From Bradyrhizobium sp. 132 (lineage in GTDB: Bacteria; Pseudomonadota; Alphaproteobacteria; Rhizobiales; Xanthobacteraceae), in contig NZ_JADPKY010000126.1 of NCBI RefSeq assembly GCF_023074185.1, forward strand, positions 248,001-312,000: a stretch of 64,000 bases of DNA. The letters are read 5' to 3'. Shown here in pieces: positions 24,292-31,499 of this stretch (within the stretch, counting starts at the first letter, position 1; each line of letters opens with the position of its first letter). The translations under genes were made by a program, and so were the position numbers. Under the pieces are notes generated by a model. That model saw only the letters and a list, made by a program, of their open reading frames with translations. It was not told the origin of the DNA and did not search any database.

Positions 24292-24306
24292 CTGACTAAA
24301 CTATTT
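24292..24306 (-). promoter_or_regulatory. Candidate regulator-binding motif upstream of the alpha/beta hydrolase
   Basis: On the minus strand AAATAGTTTAGTCAG, 36-50 bases upstream of the hydrolase start, close to where a promoter would lie. It is a near copy of the motif at 22417-22435. Confidence 0.4.
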
Positions 24307-24372
24307 CAGTTCCCTGACCAAGCTGCCGTGCACTGAATGAGAGCCGTTCGAGATCACCATCGCTTGAACGCA

Positions 24373-24400
24373 TGGAATGTGTCGCATGCGTGACATTCCA
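24373..24400. repeat. Inverted repeat, 8-bp arms with palindromic centre
   Basis: TGGAATGT (24373-24380) and ACATTCCA (24393-24400) flank a central GCATGC. It lies in the 264-base gap between the SDR stop and the hydrolase start, without a T-run, so it is more like an operator than a terminator. Confidence 0.6.
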
Positions 24401-24423
24401 ATTCGTCATAAGTGGCCGAGCAC

Positions 24424-24479
24424 TGGCAAGAGGTGGCACGTAAAATGACCTGCGCGCCTCTTGCCATGATGATCATCAT
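24424..24479. repeat. Inverted repeat plus adjoining 14-bp palindrome
   Basis: TGGCAAGAGG (24424-24433) pairs perfectly with CCTCTTGCCA (24457-24466) across 23 bases. The last A begins a perfect 14-bp palindrome ATGATGATCATCAT (24466-24479). The first hairpin could terminate the SDR transcript; the palindrome has no obvious role. Confidence 0.6.
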
Positions 24480-24520
24480 ACTTATATCCGCGCGCTCGCC
24501 GACGGCCTCAGCAAGCAGCT

Positions 24521-25492
24521 TCAACCAAGCCGCCAGCCGACTTCCTGCGTAAAGCTTTCGTAGAAGGATCTTTCATAGGCGTGCTCCGGCGCAGCACGAA
24601 CGCGCTCGTCAAGGCGCTTTGCGTCCTCGCCCACAAGAATGCGCCACTGCTCTGCCTTGACGCCGTCGAGGATAATCTTCGCGGCCTGCGCGGCGGTCGT
24701 CGGTGCATCCTCAAGGAAGCTGCGCGCGCGCTCGGCGAACACCGCCTGGATGTCGTCGTCCGACATCTTGTCAGCATCCGGAACGCCGGCCGCGACCATG
24801 CGCTTGCGGGTCAGCGCGACCTCGTCGGCGTTGAGCCGCTCCGAGCCGTCGACGCTTTGCACCTTGCGCGAGTTGGACACGATCGAGGTGCCGATATGGC
24901 CTGGCATCACCACCGAGCATTTGACGTGCGGCGCGTGCAGGCGGAGGTCGTTGATCAGCGCTTCGGTAAATCCCTTCACGGCGAACTTCGCCGAGCTGTA
25001 GGCTGTGTGCGCCTGCCCCATGCCGATCGAGGCCCAGAAGCCGTTGACGCTCGCGGTGTTGACGATGTGGGCCTCGTCCGCCGCGACCAGCATCGGCAGG
25101 AAGGTGCGGACGCCCAGATAGACGCCGCCCCAGCAGATGTTGAAGGTGCGCTCCCACTGCTCGCGCGTGTTGGTGAACAGGCTGCCGCCGCCACCGATGC
25201 CGGCATTGTTGAACAGGAGATGGATCCGGTCGGTCTTCTGCTGCTCGGCGAGCTCGTCGCGAAATCGCTTCAGATGATCCTCGATCGAGACGTCGGCGAC
25301 ATGGGTCGTGACGCGCAGGCCCTGCGGCAGTTTTTCGACCTCGCACAGCCGCTTGGTCTCGGCCATCGCGGCTTCCGAGACATCGCACATGGCGACATTG
25401 CAGCCCTCGGCGACGAGCTGCCGCGCGAGCTCGCGTCCCATTCCCGTGCCGCCGCCGGTGATGACGGCGATCTTTCCTACAAAATCCTTCAT
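24521..25492 (-). CDS. SDR family NAD(P)-dependent oxidoreductase
   Basis: A 323-residue classical short-chain dehydrogenase. The cofactor motif is VITGGGTGMGRELARQL (TGxxxGxG), with DV for the adenine pocket and NNAGIGGGG. The active site is NTASVNGFW (Ser) and AYSSAKFAVKGF (YxxxK), and PGHIGTSI follows. About 60 residues beyond the SDR core form a C-terminal extension (VFAERARSFLEDAPTTAAQAAKIIL) seen in many Bradyrhizobium SDRs. The substrate is unknown. A DapA-family gene lies upstream on the same strand, 144 bases away, so co-transcription is possible but not certain. Confidence 0.9.
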   Translation of the reverse strand: MKDFVGKIAVITGGGTGMGRELARQLVAEGCNVAMCDVSEAAMAETKRLCEVEKLPQGLRVTTHVADVSIEDHLKRFRDELAEQQKTDRIHLLFNNAGIGGGGSLFTNTREQWERTFNICWGGVYLGVRTFLPMLVAADEAHIVNTASVNGFWASIGMGQAHTAYSSAKFAVKGFTEALINDLRLHAPHVKCSVVMPGHIGTSIVSNSRKVQSVDGSERLNADEVALTRKRMVAAGVPDADKMSDDDIQAVFAERARSFLEDAPTTAAQAAKIILDGVKAEQWRILVGEDAKRLDERVRAAPEHAYERSFYESFTQEVGWRLG

Positions 25493-25636
25493 GGGACTTT
25501 CGGCCCCTCCCCTTGTCGGTATGTTTCTTCATGGCCGCGCCGCGCATCGGGGCGCAGCGCAAAATGTAGCAGCGCCGCATCCGCAGGTAAAAGCGGATCG
25601 GCGCTGCCATGGTCGACAGTTATTTCGGGGCGCGGA

Positions 25637-26545
25637 CTATTCGGCCGCTTCGACGCGCGCTCCGTTCAACGCGCCGAGACCGTCCAGCGCCTTGCGGACC
25701 GCCGCCTGCTGCGCGGGCGAGGCCTCCGGCATCGGCGCGCGCGGATAAGTCCTGGGCAGCCCCTGGAGCGTCTGCGCATAGCGCGTGCAGGCCGGCAAAT
25801 TGTCGGCGATCACAGCGTTCCAAAGCGTCAGCAGCTTCTTGTGCAGGTCGAGCGCGCGCGGATGGTCGCCCGCCTTCACCGCATCCCACAGTGCGACCGA
25901 GGCATGCGGCGCTGCGGTCAGGATCGCGGCGATCGAACCATGCGCCCCCAGTGTGTAGGACGGATACATCAGCGCATCGACCGCGCTGTAGATCAGCTTG
26001 TCCGGCGCCATCATCATTAGGTCCGCGAACAGTTTGAGATCGCCGGCGCTCTGCTTGACGCCGACCACCAGCGGCACCTCCGTCATGATCCGCGTCAAGA
26101 GCGCCGGCGACAGATACGACCACGGCACCACGTTGTAGATGATGATGGGCATGCCGGTCTCGTCAGCCATGGCGCGGAAATGCGCTACCATCGCCTCGTC
26201 GTCCGGCTTGAACAGATAATGCACCGGCGTGACCTGGAGCGCGGCGACATTCATGTCGCGCACGAGCTTGCCGCGGCGGATCGCATCGCGCGTGGAATCG
26301 ACGATGATGCCGGCGATCACGGGAATGCGCCCCTTCACCGCCGCAACGGTCGCTTCCATCAGGTCGCGATATTCCTCGTGATCGAGCGTGTGCCCCTCGC
26401 CGGTCGAGCCGCCGGCCGCGACGCCATGCGCGCCGGCGCCAATCATCCAGTCGACCTGGGGCGCCACGAGGGAGTAGTCGATCTCGCCATCCTTGCGGAA
26501 CGGCGTCGTCATCGGCGGAATCACGCCGGTCGGTCGTGCCTTCAT
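25637..26545 (-). CDS. Dihydrodipicolinate synthase (DapA/NanA) family aldolase-lyase
   Basis: A 302-residue TIM-barrel lyase that uses a Schiff base. The phosphate/carboxylate-binding loop is GGSTGEGHTL (DapA: GTTGE), the conserved Tyr is in IIIYNVVPW, and the Schiff-base Lys lies in PLVVGVKQSAGD. The GGSTGE form and VPW instead of VPGR suggest a paralogue acting on another 2-oxo acid rather than lysine synthesis. I use ATG at 26545, with GAGGA six bases upstream; the frame continues to 26662 but the extension is not family-like. The SDR gene follows downstream. Confidence 0.88.
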   Translation of the reverse strand: MKARPTGVIPPMTTPFRKDGEIDYSLVAPQVDWMIGAGAHGVAAGGSTGEGHTLDHEEYRDLMEATVAAVKGRIPVIAGIIVDSTRDAIRRGKLVRDMNVAALQVTPVHYLFKPDDEAMVAHFRAMADETGMPIIIYNVVPWSYLSPALLTRIMTEVPLVVGVKQSAGDLKLFADLMMMAPDKLIYSAVDALMYPSYTLGAHGSIAAILTAAPHASVALWDAVKAGDHPRALDLHKKLLTLWNAVIADNLPACTRYAQTLQGLPRTYPRAPMPEASPAQQAAVRKALDGLGALNGARVEAAE

Positions 26546-26863
26546 GGTCTGTCCTCGCGTTTCCATAACGGTCCCGCTCTTTTGGCGAGGATCCGCACGA
26601 CCCCAGCCTATCGGCTGTGCAGGCCCTGTGAAGGGCTGCCCGCGCGGCGCTGCCCTCAGCATTCAACATCCCTGCGGTCATCCCTTCCCGGTTCCGCGTA
26701 TTTGCCCGGCTTCGGTTTGGGGCAATTTTTTACAATCCGAATCGTCAAATGGACTCCGGACGCTGGGTCGGGTCGGCCAGGCCCGCGTGTTGTTTGCGTC
26801 ACAGGCTCTGGCACTTCGCTTGCATCCTCTTCGTGGTCAGAAACAACCGATGAGGTGACTGGA
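26546..26863. other. Intergenic region, divergent promoters
   Basis: A 318-base gap between the lyase and a small divergent gene. An AT-rich patch (about 26720-26740, GGGGCAATTTTTTACAATCC) may hold a promoter. No gene or repeat recognised. Confidence 0.5.
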
Positions 26864-27103
26864 ATGTTCGTGACCGTCGTTGCCGTGCTCTGCCGGCTGA
26901 GTGCAGCCAGTTCAGGCAGTTGCATCGAGGAAATCGTGACCGACAGCAACATGACGCCCGAGATGTCGATGATGCAGTGCGCGATCGGCGCACAGGCCCC
27001 GTTGGCGAAATGGATGGGCGAGCATCCGATCTATCACGCCAACTGGCGCCTCGATCGCTACAAATGCGTGCCGGGTCACTACGAGATCAAGAGCCACGCC
27101 TAA
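26864..27103 (+). CDS. Small hypothetical protein (79 aa), four Cys
   Basis: A 79-residue protein, MFVTVVAVLCRLSAASSGSCIEEIVTDSNM at the start, then QCAIGAQAPLAKWMGEHPIYHANWRLDRYKCVPGHYEIK. The N-terminus may be a weak signal or anchor; Cys in SSGSC, QCAIG and RYKCVPG could form disulfides in the periplasm. The same layout is familiar to me from many Bradyrhizobium genomes as a short uncharacterised protein, often in several copies. GAGGTGACTGGA before the ATG is a fair ribosome binding site. Function unknown. Confidence 0.7.
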   Translation: MFVTVVAVLCRLSAASSGSCIEEIVTDSNMTPEMSMMQCAIGAQAPLAKWMGEHPIYHANWRLDRYKCVPGHYEIKSHA

Positions 27104-27239
27104 GGTCCCGCAAAACTACTGATACCAAGACGACGGACGAGGAAACGTCCCGGGGGCCGCATGGTCTCTCCGCGCGGGCAGTGCTTAGCGCCAGCCAGCG
27201 GCGGCGCACTTTGTGACAACGATCACACCTTCCCTTTTA

Positions 27240-27602
27240 GGCCACCGCACCCAGATAATCGCACGCGCCTGCCGCCCCTCCGGCGTCGGCATCGGCGCGT
27301 AATTGTGCGGCTGGTCACGGAGCAGATGCAGCTCGACCAGCAGGGCCACCGCCTCGCCCGCTCCGCGAGATCGACGCTATCGGGGTAAAGCAGATCGTGC
27401 GTGCCCGAGAAGATCGTCATCGGCGCCAGCGCGCGGAAGGCGCCATTGAGCGGGCTGACGAAGGGATGACCGACATCGAGCTCGCCGGCATAGAGCCGTC
27501 CCGCTTCGACGATCCCCGGAATATCCTGGATCGGATCGCGCGCCGCGATCGCCACCTGCTCCGGACGGCTGACCGACGCATCGGCCGCGGTTGGCGCGAG
27601 GA
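27240..27602 (-). pseudogene. Truncated, frameshifted alpha/beta hydrolase (HSL-type esterase) remnant
   Basis: The minus strand encodes the C-terminal part of a hormone-sensitive-lipase-like esterase: DASVSRPEQVAIAARDPI, IVEAGRLYAGELDVGHPFVSPLNG and APMTIFSGTHDLLYPD (catalytic Asp). The frame then breaks near 27350 after ERARR, and continues in another frame as LLVELHLLRDQPHNYAPMPTPEG (catalytic His in PHNY). The N-terminal half with HGG and GDSAG is absent. An open frame through this stretch (27223-27639) therefore mixes real and shifted sequence. No intact copy is seen in the window. Confidence 0.75.
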
Positions 27603-27727
27603 CGCTGACGCCGTCCGCGCTGGCGATCTCAATTTCCATGACAACCGGGGCACCGCCGCGATCCTACTAGAGTCTAGCCGAGACCGGCGCAACGGCGCCG
27701 GAGGTCGCCGAGGCGCTAACCTAGACC

Positions 27728-27832
27728 GTGGATAGGGCCCAGCGGGTGATCGATGCCTATCTGGCATGCCGTGGCGTGTTGGCGGCAAACGCGATTCAGA
27801 AGCTCGAAGACGATCGAGACAAACGCGCCTGA
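27728..27832 (+). CDS. Possible 34-residue protein
   Basis: A GTG-started frame encodes VDRAQRVIDAYLACRGVLAA then NAIQKLEDDRDKRA, a helix-like composition. No ribosome binding site is convincing, and there is a stop two codons before the GTG. It may be the tail of a decayed gene. Confidence 0.2.
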   Translation: MDRAQRVIDAYLACRGVLAANAIQKLEDDRDKRA

Positions 27833-27864
27833 GGGCGCGCGCCGCGGAACCGATGCTGAAGGCA

Positions 27865-28293
27865 CTAGGCCGAAGATGACGGCGCTTGCGAACTCATGTC
27901 TTGATCAAGTTCTGCGGCACGTGCCTGATCAATCGGAATTATTTCGAGAGCGGCCTCTACCAGCGCTTGCTTTACTTTCCTCGCCTTGGTCCCGCTTACT
28001 GAGCCATGATACCAATTCCACGTTGCTGGATCGTGCTCGACCTGCGCTCCGGCAGCTCGAATTTGTCCGATCGTAAGAGACGCGGCACCAACGGGGTTGC
28101 GGACAGCTGGATACATCGCGATAGGGGACAACCCGTCCGAGACTAGGATCTCTTCGAGATCGCCGGACAGTTTGCTGTCCGCTTTCGAGGGACTGAAAGC
28201 CTTCGATGATATGCGATAGCGTCCGGTCCGTTCGTCGCGAACTACATGATAGGGCGACTGAAGAGTGCGGATAAACCGAAACTCAGGCTGCAA
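27865..28293 (-). CDS. Uncharacterised protein, third gene of tRNA-Pro-linked operon
   Basis: About 142 residues if translation starts at TTG 28293, which overlaps the stop of the preceding gene by 11 bases, the same overlap as at the first junction. ATG at 28329 is an alternative. The sequence has a basic N-terminal segment (PEFRFIRTLQSPYHVVRDERTGRY), an acidic middle (KLSGDLEEILVSDG), then NPVGAASLTIGQIRAAGAQVEHDPATWNWYHGSVSG and a helical tail. It has no membrane segment and no motif I can assign. The VGAASLT...VEHDP pattern is reminiscent of small partner proteins seen beside uncharacterised toxin- or defence-like genes, but that is only an impression. Confidence 0.6.
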   Translation of the reverse strand: MQPEFRFIRTLQSPYHVVRDERTGRYRISSKAFSPSKADSKLSGDLEEILVSDGLSPIAMYPAVRNPVGAASLTIGQIRAAGAQVEHDPATWNWYHGSVSGTKARKVKQALVEAALEIIPIDQARAAELDQDMSSQAPSSSA

Positions 28294-28879
28294 CCGGGAA
28301 TGTGACCAGGTCGGTCTGAGGAGGCACATGAGCTGCATAACGCTGCTGCGCAGCAATCCAGGGCGCCCAACGATAAAAGAGAGCAAGCGCTTCGCCACCT
28401 TCACCGTCGAACTCCGCCCCACTCGAATGATCACGAACCCAAATCGAAGCTTCGCCTTGGTCATCAAGGTCAAACTCGAGTTCGCCGCGGTGCGTATGCC
28501 ATTCGATCTGGAGACTGCCATCACCACCAGGCACTAAACGCGGCGCTGCGACCTCATTGGCCGATGCGCCCTCTAGCGCACTCTTGACGTAGAACAGCGC
28601 GCGCGACAGAAGCGCCGAGGAGATCGATACCGAGCCTGGGCCATCCCAACCGGCCGGAAGAAGGGCCAAGTGGTGCGCATTCGCCGCAAGCCGTGCCCTC
28701 CAGTCGGAACCGGTAGCGGCAAATATGCCGCCGGGCTGGCCGAACGATGGCTGCGCAGCAACCGAATCGACGGGCTTGATCCAGTGAGCTTTCTCGCTCA
28801 GCGTCGGCGCGGACGCCGGAGCACCATTTGCGAGGAAAACACTCGTCAGGGACCCGACTAAAAATTGGTTAAGCGGCAT
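28283..28879 (-). CDS. Uncharacterised protein, second gene of tRNA-Pro-linked operon
   Basis: A 198-residue soluble protein. After a variable N-terminus the core reads LLPAGWDGPGSVSISSALLSRALFYVKSAL, then APRLVPGGDGSLQIEWHTHRGELEFDLDDQGEASIWV. The WDG...GDGSLQIEWH...ELE arrangement recurs in bacterial proteins of unknown function. Start at ATG 28879: it lies inside the end of the upstream gene (11-base overlap), as expected for translational coupling. A longer frame to 28921 exists. Base composition is lower in GC than the core genes around it. No catalytic motif is recognised. Confidence 0.65.
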   Translation of the reverse strand: MPLNQFLVGSLTSVFLANGAPASAPTLSEKAHWIKPVDSVAAQPSFGQPGGIFAATGSDWRARLAANAHHLALLPAGWDGPGSVSISSALLSRALFYVKSALEGASANEVAAPRLVPGGDGSLQIEWHTHRGELEFDLDDQGEASIWVRDHSSGAEFDGEGGEALALFYRWAPWIAAQQRYAAHVPPQTDLVTFPVAA

Positions 28880-29651
28880 CGGACACAATCGCGCTCTGAT
28901 ACATCTCGCGAATCTTAGCATGCAGATCGTTCATTATATGCTTACTTTCGTGGCCTTCCGCAACCTCTGCCATTCCCGTGAAGTTGAATGCGACTACAGG
29001 GATATCCGGCGGGGCGTTTCCTAAAGCGACCATCGCGGTAACGATCCCTGTTAACCTACCCTCCGCAGGCGGGTAGACGCTCTCAGTCCAGGTCGTGTTG
29101 AAAACATTCACCGGCCGTCCCGTCGTCTGAACAAATTTAAAGATTTCCGAAATACGCTTCTGCTGCCCATGCTGGTTTAATGGAGACGCGTTGGCATAAT
29201 TGACTTCCACGAGCCGGTGCTCAGAACGAAGATGAAAACGTTGCGTAGTCCATGCCTCGAATCTCGACAGCAATTGTGACCACCTCTGCAGCATTATCTC
29301 GAAGCCTGGGTAATCGGCCAAGTCCCCCAATGGCTCAATCCTGCTCCACCCCATAGCAAACCTGTCAGCCTGCAGCTGAATCGAAGAACGTCCGTCCCCC
29401 GTTCGCAGCAACATACGCGGTAGCGTTCCGACAGGATGGATCTCGAATGAAAACTGCGGCGCTCCAGGTGCCGGCATGTTTGACACAGGTAGCGGTTGCA
29501 GCTCCTGGATGATCGGGAAATCGGAAAACGCACCAACCCAGTCCGCGAGGTCAAGCACGGTCAACGGCAACGGTGCGCGAAAGTGTGTGGCCAGGATCAA
29601 TTCCTGAAGCGTTCTAGTAGGCGCTACCGGCGCGTCAACTGACACTGGCAT
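28869..29651 (-). CDS. TIGR04255-like family protein, first gene of tRNA-Pro-linked operon
   Basis: About 260 residues from ATG 29651 (AGGAG about 10 bases upstream); the frame is open to an ATG at 29753, giving 294 residues with a Cys-rich N-terminus that looks less natural. Features resemble TIGR04255 proteins: MLLRTGDGRSSIQLQADRFAMGWSRI, YPGFEIMLQRWSQLLSRFEAW and RLVEVNYANASPLN. The C-terminal half ends with AEGHESKHIMNDLHAKIREMYQSAI. The family has no known function. GC content of this gene is visibly lower than in flanking core genes. It heads a three-gene operon transcribed away from tRNA-Pro. Confidence 0.65.
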   Translation of the reverse strand: MPVSVDAPVAPTRTLQELILATHFRAPLPLTVLDLADWVGAFSDFPIIQELQPLPVSNMPAPGAPQFSFEIHPVGTLPRMLLRTGDGRSSIQLQADRFAMGWSRIEPLGDLADYPGFEIMLQRWSQLLSRFEAWTTQRFHLRSEHRLVEVNYANASPLNQHGQQKRISEIFKFVQTTGRPVNVFNTTWTESVYPPAEGRLTGIVTAMVALGNAPPDIPVVAFNFTGMAEVAEGHESKHIMNDLHAKIREMYQSAIVSDAA

Positions 29652-29753
29652 CAAACGAAGTCTCCTAGCCTCACCTGACCAAAGCACCACGCAATTGTCG
29701 CGGCAAGGCCGCCCTGTGGACGAACCTAAACCGCAACTACAGATGGGGTCCAT

Positions 29754-29862
29754 TCAGGCTGCCCTTCCGCAACCGAACAGCCCAGGAACACAAATTGCAA
29801 ACTAAATGCAAACGGGCAGATAGGTTCAAACCAGCCGCTCCGAAACAACATTGTGAATATTT
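29754..29862. other. Leader region of the three-gene operon
   Basis: AT-rich stretch (for example CAAATTGCAAACTAAATGCA around 29790) upstream of the operon. It probably holds the operon promoter. No gene recognised. Confidence 0.4.
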
Positions 29863-29918
29863 AGGAAAAATGGTCGGAGCCAGAGGATTGAGCCTCCGCC
29901 CCCTAGTTCCCAGACCAG
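29863..29918 (-). pseudogene. Decayed partial copy of tRNA-Pro (3' half)
   Basis: Aligned with the intact tRNA-Pro at 30232-30309, this stretch keeps the CCA end, acceptor 3' strand, T-arm and anticodon arm with about six changes, including indels in the T-loop and the anticodon loop. Similarity begins about 8 bases beyond the CCA end (GGAAAAA). Offset between the copies is 361 bases. Towards the 5' half the similarity fades. It is likely an old attachment-site scar or a duplicated tRNA in decay. Confidence 0.7.
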
Positions 29919-30231
29919 CACCAGGCCAGGCCGGGCCGGGCCGCCCCCGAGGCGCACTGCGAATCCCCGCACAGCACCGAAGCCCTGGCGTCTCTTCCCC
30001 ATCTCGGAAGCTTGGCATGATGACACCATGCTCCTGTTTTGCCCGACACGTCAAACCGCTTCGGAAAAACCTCATCTCGCCAATAGCTTCGCTACTGTGC
30101 ATGGGGTTGTTTTCGGCATTTCGTTTACCGGCCACGGAAGCAGCCCCGCCACTGATCGCGGCGCATGCGTCACGAGCGGCAGCCGGCTCCACGCCGCCCC
30201 TCGATCCACCCGACAGATGATTTGGAAAAAA

Positions 30232-30309
30232 TGGTCGGAGCGAGAGGATTTGAACCTCCGACCCCTAGTCTCCCAGACTAGTGCGCTAACCGGGCTGCGC
30301 CACGCTCCG
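30232..30309 (-). tRNA. tRNA-Pro(GGG)
   Basis: Read on the minus strand: acceptor stem CGGAGCG pairs with CGCTCCG, followed by A and encoded CCA. The anticodon stem CTAGT/ACTAG encloses loop CTGGGAG with anticodon GGG. T-arm is GGAGG-TTCAAAT-CCTCT, standard. It reads CCC (and by wobble CCU) proline codons. The downstream (3') side faces the three-gene operon, the usual side for integration of mobile DNA. Confidence 0.93.
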
Positions 30310-30419
30310 AACGTCGTTCCATTAGCTAGGATCGCCGGTTTGCGCAAGGCGAGGTCACACCATTTTGGTGTCTCTGCCGAAAGGCCCCGGAACTGCCCCC
30401 AAGCGGAGGGAATCCGGCG

Positions 30420-30998
30420 TCAGGCGTCCTTCAGTGCCTGATCCAGCATTTCACGGCAGGCCATGAGCTCAGCGAGCACCCGTCCGAGGCGCTCCCGGTC
30501 GATAGCGCTGGGGCCGGGGGGCGCGGCGGGGGCGCCGCCCTTGCGGAAGGTGGTGAGGATTTCCTCGTCGTCGGTCTCCGAGAAGCGGAAGTCGATGCCC
30601 TCCTCCTCCTCGCCCTGGTAGTCGTCATCGTCGCTGTCGCGGGCGCCGCGGACGCCGGTCTCCTCCTCGGGCTCCATCAGGCTCGCGCCGACGGCGTCCT
30701 CGATGGCGCCGAACGAGACCGCGGCCGCGCCGTCAGCCAGGCCCTGCACCGATTTGACGCCATGCTCCTTGAGGATCCGCTGTACCCCGCGGATGGTGTA
30801 GCCCTCCCCGTAGAGCAGACGGCGGATGCCCTTGAGCAGGTCGACGTCGTCGGGACGGTAGTAGCGGCGGCCACCGCTGCGCTTCATCGGCTTGATCTGA
30901 GAGAATCGGGTCTCCCAGAACCGCAGCACGTGCTGCGGAATGTCGAGTTCCTGCGCTACTTCGCTGATGGTTCGGAACGCATCCGGCGCCTTGTCCAA
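30420..30998 (-). CDS. MerR family transcriptional regulator
   Basis: A 192-residue regulator with an N-terminal MerR helix-turn-helix: FRTISEVAQELDIPQHVLRFWETRF, then RSGGRRYYRPDDVDLLKGIRRLLYGEGYTIRGVQRIL. The middle is very acidic (DSDDDDYQGEEEEGIDFRFSE), and a C-terminal helix RLGRVLAELMACREMLDQAL could mediate dimer contacts. No metal-binding Cys pattern is seen. The gene follows ihfA at a 27-base spacing, an order conserved in Rhizobiales; target genes are unknown. It is the last gene of the CBP3-yceD-plsX-fabH-ihfA-merR run. Confidence 0.9.
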   Translation of the reverse strand: MDKAPDAFRTISEVAQELDIPQHVLRFWETRFSQIKPMKRSGGRRYYRPDDVDLLKGIRRLLYGEGYTIRGVQRILKEHGVKSVQGLADGAAAVSFGAIEDAVGASLMEPEEETGVRGARDSDDDDYQGEEEEGIDFRFSETDDEEILTTFRKGGAPAAPPGPSAIDRERLGRVLAELMACREMLDQALKDA

Positions 30999-31025
30999 AT
31001 GCCAAATCCTTATCCGAAAGGCGGT

Positions 31026-31367
31026 TTAGGCCTCGGGTTGTACCTTGCTGCCGTCGCCGTTGGTGCGGTGCTGGGCGTTGATCCGCTGCTTCAGGATCGC
31101 CGAGGGCTTGAACACCATGACGCGACGCGGCGAGATCGGCACCTCGGTGCCGGTCTTCGGGTTGCGACCGATGCGCTGGCCCTTCTTGCGGACCATGAAG
31201 GAGCCGAACGAGGACAGCTTCACCGTCTCGCCTTTCTCAAGGCAATCGGTGATCTCCTTCAGCACGAGTTCCACGAAGGCGGACGATTCCGTGCGCGACA
31301 GTCCCACCTTCTGGTAGACGGCTTCGCACAGATCGACACGCGTTACGGTTTTACTTTGATCGGTCAT
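31026..31367 (-). CDS. ihfA: Integration host factor subunit alpha
   Basis: A 113-residue HU/IHF family DNA-bending protein. The start VTRVDLCEAVYQKVGLSRTESSAFVELVLKEITDCLEKGETVKLSSFGSF is typical IHF-alpha. The DNA-intercalating arm follows: RKKGQRIGRNPKTGTEVPISPRRVMVFKPS, with the signature Pro in the beta-arm tip. A short C-terminal tail (NGDGSKVQPEA) extends beyond the E. coli length. It pairs with IHF-beta, not in this window. It lies between fabH and merR. Confidence 0.96.
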   Translation of the reverse strand: MTDQSKTVTRVDLCEAVYQKVGLSRTESSAFVELVLKEITDCLEKGETVKLSSFGSFMVRKKGQRIGRNPKTGTEVPISPRRVMVFKPSAILKQRINAQHRTNGDGSKVQPEA

Positions 31368-31499
31368 CGCCCTGCCCCCACATCACGGCGAACAATTGTT
31401 GTCTGAAATTATGAGGTTACGATACGCCGGTCAACAGCGCTCATCAATGCAGACGCATCGATAATCGTGCTGATTCGGGCAAAATTTTATCGACTGTTG

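Noticed and set aside
22775..24295. Plus-strand frame of about 506 codons
   Set aside because: It runs out of frame through marR and antisense to the alpha/beta hydrolase; Arg/Pro-rich with no domain.
29795..30220. Plus-strand frame of 141 codons with MVGARGLSLRPLVPRP
   Set aside because: It reads through the decayed tRNA copy and low-complexity GC-rich sequence; no family or ribosome binding site.
27865..30309. Idea of a complete integrative element
   Set aside because: No integrase, transposase or second clean attachment site is visible, so only an island remnant can be claimed.
30028..30441. Plus-strand frame containing WSEREDLNLRPL
   Set aside because: It is the reverse reading of the tRNA-Pro gene, a well-known false protein.
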